Assembly (NCBI GenBank): GCA_020216575.1
Contig: JAIUYC010000075.1
Location: 1-9,645, forward strand
DNA length: 9,645 nucleotides
Direction: 5' to 3'
From: Coleofasciculus sp. S288
Lineage (GTDB): Bacteria > Cyanobacteriota > Cyanobacteriia > Cyanobacteriales > Coleofasciculaceae
This document shows, piece after piece, positions 5,796-9,645 of this stretch (the first letter of the stretch is position 1; the number at the start of each line of letters is the position of its first letter). The position numbers and the translations under genes are program-made. Under the pieces are notes generated by a model. The model had not been told where the DNA came from. It saw only the letters and a program-made list of their open reading frames with translations, and did not search any database.

Positions 5796-6410
5796 ACGGG
5801 AAAGAGGATGGGCTAGCTTGGCAAAACTGGGCTCAACTGACCGAAGGTTGTGGTTGGGAAGACTACGCTTCAACCTAGGACGCTACAACCTACGACAAAT
5901 ACGCCTCTGTCAAGGGCCTGCCCAATTACGACCCGAACAATTTCGACCAAACAGTGGGCTACGAGCCAGCTTTAGGCGGAGCTAGACCTGGCTATCCTGA
6001 AGGCAGCATTTTAAAGGGCAGTGCAGCCAGTGAAACTCAACCAGAAAACCAGAAGACAAGAGTTTGGTGGCAACGACAAACTTTACGGTGAGGAAGGTGA
6101 CGACCAAATGTGGGGAGACCATGGCGATGACCTGTTGTGGGGAGGACTCGGTAATGACACCCTGACAGGTGGCTCAGGTCGCGATACATTCATACTGACT
6201 AAGGGTGAAGGGACTGATACAATTCGTGACTTCAAGATTGGAAAAGACTGCCTCAACTTGGCAGGCAATCTGAGTTTCGGTCAATTATCCATTACTCAAA
6301 GTGGACGTGACACCCTCATTAGTATCAACAATGAAACCTTAGCTCTCCTGATTGAGATTGAAACAGATAGGCTAATTGACAGTGCTAATACTGTCTTCAC
6401 AACAGTTTGA
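5796..6410 (+). pseudogene. RTX-type calcium-binding protein, 3' part of a decayed gene
   Basis: The frame containing 5813-6088 reads LAWQNWAQLTEGCGWEDYAST, is cut by TAG at 5876-5878, then continues through YDKYASVKGLPNYDP and GYEPALGGARPGYPEGS. Near 6020-6060 the coding signal moves to another frame. That frame, open from a GTG at 6021, carries four to five RTX nonapeptide repeats (GGNDKLYGE, EGDDQMWGD, HGDDLLWGG, LGNDTLTGG, SGRDTF). These are followed by the usual C-terminal beta region (DTIRDFKIGKDCLNL, FGQLSITQSGRDTLI) up to TGA at 6408-6410. RTX repeats bind Ca2+ and are typical of proteins secreted by type I systems. The GTG lacks a credible ribosome binding site, and a stop lies just upstream in its frame, so the 129-residue reading is a fragment. 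The 5' end is gone at the inverted-repeat element. The non-RTX part is from a family I do not recognise. Confidence 0.7.
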
Positions 6411-6454
6411 TCAAATCAAACTGTAGAGCAGGCATCTTGCCGATACAGACGAGA

Positions 6455-6485
6455 CACCCCCTCTTGAATCAAAGAAGAGGGGGTG
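6455..6485. terminator. Perfect 11-bp hairpin between converging frames
   Basis: CACCCCCTCTT (6455-6465) pairs exactly with AAGAGGGGGTG (6475-6485) around a 9-nt loop. It lies between the RTX pseudogene (plus) and sat (minus), so it could stop transcription from either side. No T-run follows on either strand, so it is not a classical intrinsic terminator. It may act as an mRNA 3' stabiliser or be a repeat hairpin. Confidence 0.5.
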
Positions 6486-6490
6486 AGAAA

Positions 6491-6550
6491 TGACCACTGA
6501 CCACTGACCACTGACCACTAACCACTGACCACTAACCACTGACCACTGAC
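6491..6550. repeat. STRR heptamer array, eight TGACCAC-type units
   Basis: Eight full 7-bp units plus four bases: TGACCAC six times and TAACCAC twice (units 5 and 7). It lies directly after the hairpin and 7 bp beyond the sat stop codon. Heptanucleotide arrays of this kind are known in filamentous cyanobacteria as STRR sequences. No coding role is seen. Confidence 0.9.
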
Positions 6551-6557
6551 AAACTAA

Positions 6558-7739
6558 TCAAATCTCATATTGTGAAATATTCATTGCCATTGCCAACTCG
6601 GCTGCCACTTCAGGACGGGAGAACTCTGGCGGGGGCAACTCTCCTCTACGCAACATCTCCCGGACTTTCGTTCCTGATAGATGAACCCGTTCCTCTGGTA
6701 AACTCGGACTAGTTTTCGTCGTTGCCATCTGCTGAGTGCGTTTGCAGTAGAAGGCATGTTCAAACTTCATCGGCACGATACCCAGTTCGGTTGGTTCAAA
6801 CTCATCGAAGATATACTGAGCATCATAAGTGCCGTAATAGTCACCGACACCTGCATGGTCGCGCCCGACGATGAAGTGAGTACAGCCGTAGTTCTTGCGG
6901 ATGAGGGCGTGGAAAATGGCTTCCCTCGGACCGGCATAACGCATCGCGGCTGGATTAATCGCCAGAATCACTCGGTTTTCTGGGAAATAGTGTTCCAGCA
7001 TGATTTCATAGCAGCGCATCCGTACTTCAGCAGGGATGTCATCGCTTTTTGTCGCTCCGACTAAGGGATGCAGGAATAGACCATCTACCGTTTCTAAGGC
7101 ACACTTAATGATGTATTCGTGCGCTCTATGGATAGGATTGCGCGTCTGAAAACCGACAACGGTTTTCCATCCCTTTTCCTGGAAGAGCGCACGGGATTTT
7201 GCTGGGTCGATTTGGTAATTTGGAAACAAAGGATGGGGATCGCGTTGCAGCAGCCAGATGGGACCGGCTAGATTAATGTTTCCTTGGTTATAGACGACCC
7301 GAACGCCTGGGTGCTGCTCTTCATCGGTTCGGTAAACCTTAAGCGCTTCGCGAGTTTTATCGTAATGATACTTCTGAGTCAGCTCCAAAACACCAATAAA
7401 GCGCCCACTAGGATCGTCCAGACGCACCAAGCCGCCTTCCTTTAATGGCTCTGCAACATCCTCTTCCACTGAGAGTGTAATTGGAATTGACCAAGGCAGA
7501 CCGTTCGCCAGACGCATGTTATCCACAACTGATTCGTAGTCTGCTTTCTCCATGAAGCCGATCAACGGACTAAATGCCCCGATCGCAATCATCTCTAGAT
7601 CGGAGGTTGCTCGTTTGTCGAGTTGTACTCTGGGTAGGAAGTCCGCTTTCTCTCGAAATTCCTGCCATTGATTGTGTGTGGCAATGCGATGAACGAGTTG
7701 CCCTCCGTGTGGTGCAATGCCCTCTGGATGATGACTCAA
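6558..7739 (-). CDS. sat: Sulfate adenylyltransferase (ATP sulfurylase)
   Basis: This enzyme makes adenosine 5'-phosphosulfate and pyrophosphate from ATP and sulfate, the first step of assimilatory sulfate reduction in the cytoplasm. The 393-residue length fits the single-domain bacterial Sat, without a fused APS kinase. Key motifs are present: [11 protein letters not shown] (198-208, with the HxxH-type nucleotide-binding signature), GRDHAGVGD (292-300), and HLSGTKVR near the end (353-360). The start codon is TTG (7737-7739), supported by a perfect AAGGAG six bases upstream and by the resulting N-terminus [15 protein letters not shown]. The next in-frame ATG would remove part of the N-terminal domain. 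It lies 209 bp downstream of mnmA on the same strand, with a hairpin between, so it probably has its own promoter. Confidence 0.96.
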   Translation of the reverse strand: MSHHPEGIAPHGGQLVHRIATHNQWQEFREKADFLPRVQLDKRATSDLEMIAIGAFSPLIGFMEKADYESVVDNMRLANGLPWSIPITLSVEEDVAEPLKEGGLVRLDDPSGRFIGVLELTQKYHYDKTREALKVYRTDEEQHPGVRVVYNQGNINLAGPIWLLQRDPHPLFPNYQIDPAKSRALFQEKGWKTVVGFQTRNPIHRAHEYIIKCALETVDGLFLHPLVGATKSDDIPAEVRMRCYEIMLEHYFPENRVILAINPAAMRYAGPREAIFHALIRKNYGCTHFIVGRDHAGVGDYYGTYDAQYIFDEFEPTELGIVPMKFEHAFYCKRTQQMATTKTSPSLPEERVHLSGTKVREMLRRGELPPPEFSRPEVAAELAMAMNISQYEI

Positions 7740-7745
7740 AGTAAT

Positions 7746-7751
7746 CTCCTT
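7746..7751 (-). promoter_or_regulatory. Ribosome binding site AAGGAG that sets the TTG start of sat
   Basis: On the minus strand AAGGAG is followed by six bases (ATTACT) and then TTG. The spacing is ideal, and no other start codon nearby has such a site, so it decides the sat start. Confidence 0.85.
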
Positions 7752-7875
7752 CTTCGCTTTAATAACTACAATTTATTGAAATCAATTTAGCTTCACAATT
7801 TTTCATCGTATCGTGCTAAGGCACTCTCTCTAAAGAAATTGTTAAGGATACATCTAGAATTGCATTGATCGCAGA

Positions 7876-7903
7876 GTAGGGGTACGACATCTCGTACCCC
7901 TAC
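7876..7903. terminator. Perfect 12-bp hairpin between mnmA and sat
   Basis: GTAGGGGTACGA (7876-7887) and TCGTACCCCTAC (7892-7903) are exact inverted copies with a 4-nt loop. The hairpin lies 46 bp after the mnmA stop and about 137 bp before sat. It probably ends or stabilises the mnmA transcript. No T-run follows. It could instead be a mobile palindromic repeat. Confidence 0.5.
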
Positions 7904-7948
7904 AAACATTTGTATTGCATTCAATTGAAAACCATTAGCCGATTGAGT

Positions 7949-9013
7949 TCAGGCAGAGGTATCTGGCCGCTCGATGAGTCCACCACCTAGTAGAATGTCC
8001 CCGTCGTACAACACCGCAGCTTGTCCTGGGGTGATGCTGAATTGAGGCTCATCAAAGATCAGCTTCATCCGATTGTCTTCCAAAGGAATCACCGTTACGG
8101 AGACGGCAGGGGAACGATAGCGGACTTGTACTGTTGCCCGGATGGGAGTAGTCGGTTCCGGAATTGAGACCCAGTTGACTCGACTCACGGTACATTCGGG
8201 TTGGGTAACCCGGGTGCGATCGCCTACAATCACTCGATTTCGTCCGGCGTCGATCGCAATCACGTATAGCGGTTCCGCCGCAGCAATACCCAATCCCTTA
8301 CGTTGCCCAATCGTGTAATGGTGAATGCCGTTATGATGACCTAAAACCTTACCGTCTACGTCAACAATCTCACCTGGAGTTTGCCCGATGTACTTGTCGA
8401 GAAATGCCCGCATCGAACCGTGGGACTCAATCAAGCACAAGTCTTGACTTTCTGGCTTATCAGCCGTCTTGAGGTTGTACTGCGCCGCAAGGCGCCGGGT
8501 TTCGGTTTTCTTGAGTTCTCCGAGTGGGAATATGGATGCACAAAGCAGGTCTTGTGTCAAGTCATACAAGAAGTAAGATTGGTCTTTGGTCAGATCCACT
8601 GCCCTGCGCAACTGATAGCGATCGCTCGCTGCATCATAGCTAATCCGTGCATAGTGACCTGTGGCGATCTTATCAATCCCCAACGTTTCGCGGGCATAGT
8701 TAAGCATCGGTCCAAACTTCACCGCCTTGTTGCACTGAGAGCAAGGCAGAGGCGTAATTCCCGCTTGATACCCAGACACCAAGTAATCAACAATATTTGC
8801 CTGAAAGACTTCGCGACTATCAACAATATGATGGGGAATACCCAGTTGTTCACAAATAAATGCCGCATCGACCATCCCCTCAGAGCAACATTGTCCCTTC
8901 CCTTTCATCAACCAAAGGGTTAGACCAACAACTTCGTATCCTTGATGGTGCAGGACGGCGGCAGCGACAGAACTGTCAACTCCGCCGGAGAGGCCAACGA
9001 CGACTTTATTCAT
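7949..9013 (-). CDS. mnmA: tRNA-specific 2-thiouridylase MnmA
   Basis: MnmA thiolates carbon 2 of the wobble uridine (U34) in tRNAs for Lys, Glu and Gln, using ATP and sulfur passed on from a cysteine desulfurase. The 354-residue frame is full length for the family. The PP-loop SGGVDSS is at 9-15. The catalytic cysteine motif [12 protein letters not shown] places the likely nucleophile at C94 (with C91 also present). The second, persulfide-carrying cysteine is C193 in SQDLC. The tRNA-binding DQSYFLY motif is at 144-150, and a C-terminal barrel ends with [18 protein letters not shown]. The ATG is at 9011-9013. No strong Shine-Dalgarno sequence precedes it, but no alternative start fits the family N-terminus better. 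All expected catalytic residues are present, so it should be active. Confidence 0.96.
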   Translation of the reverse strand: MNKVVVGLSGGVDSSVAAAVLHHQGYEVVGLTLWLMKGKGQCCSEGMVDAAFICEQLGIPHHIVDSREVFQANIVDYLVSGYQAGITPLPCSQCNKAVKFGPMLNYARETLGIDKIATGHYARISYDAASDRYQLRRAVDLTKDQSYFLYDLTQDLLCASIFPLGELKKTETRRLAAQYNLKTADKPESQDLCLIESHGSMRAFLDKYIGQTPGEIVDVDGKVLGHHNGIHHYTIGQRKGLGIAAAEPLYVIAIDAGRNRVIVGDRTRVTQPECTVSRVNWVSIPEPTTPIRATVQVRYRSPAVSVTVIPLEDNRMKLIFDEPQFSITPGQAAVLYDGDILLGGGLIERPDTSA

Positions 9014-9062
9014 GAAGTCACGAGTAGTATGCTTGAAACATAATTTCTTCCTCTAGGCTAAC

Positions 9063-9078
9063 AGATGTCGCAACATCT
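9063..9078. repeat. Small hairpin AGATGT-CGCA-ACATCT
   Basis: A perfect 6-bp stem with a 4-nt loop, about 50 bp upstream of the mnmA start. On the minus strand it would lie in or near the mnmA leader or promoter. Role unknown. Confidence 0.4.
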
Positions 9079-9082
9079 CTTC

Positions 9083-9136
9083 AGGAGGGGGAGATGGGGG
9101 AGATGGGGGAGACGCGGAGATGGGGGAGACGCGGAG
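9083..9136. repeat. Purine-rich tandem repeat (GGGGGAGAT / GGGGGAGACGCGGAGAT)
   Basis: Two 9-bp GGGGGAGAT units are followed by two longer units that add GACGCGGAG. The strand is almost pure G and A. The GACGCGGAG module recurs in inverted form at 9209-9235. It lies upstream of mnmA, and no open frame fits it. Confidence 0.7.
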
Positions 9137-9201
9137 CGTTTGATGCGTGTCAAGCGGAGCGTCCGGAAAGGGGAATCCTAGGGTCTAAAATCCTCATCTG
9201 A

Positions 9202-9240
9202 ATTCAGTCCCCGCGTCTCCGCGTCCCCGCGTCCCTGAAT
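9202..9240. repeat. Inverted-repeat-bounded tract of CGCGTCTCC/CGCGTCCC units
   Basis: ATTCAG (9202-9207) and CTGAAT (9235-9240) bound a tract made of three pyrimidine-rich CGCGTC units (CCGCGTCTCCGCGTCC). The tract is the reverse complement of the GACGCGGAG modules at 9110-9136. The two tracts could pair to form a long stem enclosing about 75 bp. Confidence 0.55.
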
Positions 9241-9273
9241 GGTTGATGTGGGTAGTCCTCAAGCTAACACGGG

Positions 9274-9341
9274 TATAGCGGCTGATTGTGAAAATAGCAT
9301 TTGGACAGGAACAATTCTGCCTTATGTCCGGTTCTATTTTC
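9274..9341. repeat. Imperfect inverted repeat, 8+5 bp stem, with a TATAGCGG edge
   Basis: GAAAATAG (9290-9297) pairs with CTATTTTC (9334-9341), and further in GGACA (9303-9307) pairs with TGTCC (9325-9329). Just outside on the left is TATAGCGG (9274-9281), the same first eight bases as the two inverted-repeat elements in this window. The right edge does not carry the matching end. It may be a decayed relative or chance. Confidence 0.4.
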
Positions 9342-9488
9342 TATGAGATATCCTCAGCGATTTGCTGGTGCGATCGCAGCGCTTTCCGTACATAACAGAG
9401 TGCATGATGATACAGCGAACAACTAACAACTAACTACTAAGACCTTCACCAAACTCTTAATACTCTATAACTAGGAGAAATTTTAAGC
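9342..9488. other. Leader/spacer before the DUF928-like gene
   Basis: No gene is seen. It holds a HIP1 site near 9372, a short CAACTAA-type heptamer run at about 9418-9435, and the sequence CTCTATAACTAGGAG. There TATAAC (9466-9471) could be a -10-like box and AGGAG (9473-9477) a ribosome binding site 11 nt before the ATG. The two nearly touch, so TATAAC is unlikely to be the true promoter if AGGAG is used. Confidence 0.4.
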
Positions 9489-9645
9489 ATGACTTACCTG
9501 AAATACCTTTCCTGTTTGAGCACTCTTGTCCTTACCCTCAGTATAGAAGTGATGAGCTTCTCGCTTGCCGCACCACCACCTAGGGCGCAGTCCACCCGAG
9601 TCAATGTCCGCTTCCCGCCAACAACCTCTGTAGGGGCACCAGCTA
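9489..9645 (+). CDS. DUF928-like exported protein, N-terminus (partial)
   Basis: The frame opens with ATG at 9489-9491 and runs off the right edge after 52 residues. Residues 1-28 form a signal peptide (MTYLKYLSC, then a hydrophobic stretch, ending SLAAP). The mature part includes VRFPPTTSVGAPA. The F-x-P-P followed shortly by G-A-P is the typical opening of DUF928 proteins, which are common in cyanobacteria, often near CHAT-protease or filamentous-haemagglutinin-like genes. Function is unknown. AGGAG lies upstream at 9473-9477 with a somewhat long spacing. With only the first 52 residues, the family call is tentative. Confidence 0.6.
   Translation, partial: MTYLKYLSCLSTLVLTLSIEVMSFSLAAPPPRAQSTRVNVRFPPTTSVGAPA

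Noticed and set aside
6021..6410. A real 129-residue RTX protein starting at GTG 6021
   Set aside because: There is no ribosome binding site. A stop lies just upstream in this frame, and coding text in another frame leads straight into it, so it is the end of a broken gene.
6491..6550. CRISPR-like array
   Set aside because: The repeat unit is only 7 bp with no spacers, so it is an STRR tandem repeat.
8381..8923. 180-codon plus-strand open frame
   Set aside because: It lies entirely within mnmA on the other strand. mnmA has all family motifs, so this is its antisense shadow.
1..9645. tRNA or rRNA genes
   Set aside because: No cloverleaf with a TTCGANTC-type arm and CCA-side pairing, and no rRNA-like conserved segment, was seen on either strand by eye.

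Overview
The window looks like cyanobacterial chromosome. GCGATCGC (HIP1-type) palindromes occur about a dozen times, for example near 412, 1785, 3088, 3212, 3286, 4682, 5354, 8217, 8619 and 9372. There are several tracts of 7-bp tandem repeats of the STRR kind known from filamentous cyanobacteria. The proteins also fit: a Tat-exported caspase homologue with a DUF4384-like tail, a single-domain ATP sulfurylase, MnmA, and the start of a DUF928-like protein. I cannot name a genus. A filamentous cyanobacterium is likely.

Layout, left to right. (1) 1-192, minus: the first 64 residues of an exported protein that leaves the window. (2) 235-369: a short element with imperfect 29-bp terminal inverted repeats. 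(3) 483-2781, minus, read right to left: a CbtB-like one-helix protein with an altered tail, a three-helix membrane protein with two external beta-rich domains, and HupE/UreJ. I read these as a cobalt/nickel uptake locus. (4) 2856-5231, minus: a Tat-targeted orthocaspase homologue in which the catalytic His and Cys are Tyr and Ser. (5) 5236-6410: a decay zone with tandem repeats, a probable TnpB/IS605-type remnant, a second short inverted-repeat element of the same family as the first, and an RTX-type calcium-binding pseudogene. (6) 6455-6550: a strong hairpin and eight heptamer copies between converging reading frames. (7) 6558-7739 and 7949-9013, minus: sat (with a TTG start) and mnmA. (8) 9014-9488: a repeat-rich spacer. 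(9) 9489-9645, plus: the start of a DUF928-like exported protein.

The core genes are housekeeping: sulfate activation (sat) and wobble-uridine thiolation of tRNA (mnmA), which share a sulfur theme but are probably not co-regulated. The more unusual content is the pseudo-catalytic orthocaspase, the CbtB-like/unknown/HupE cluster with its uncharacterised two-domain membrane protein, and the repeat ecology. In two places repeats appear to have shaped genes: the CbtB-like C-terminus and a linker in the orthocaspase. All domain calls come from reading motifs by eye. No database search was run.
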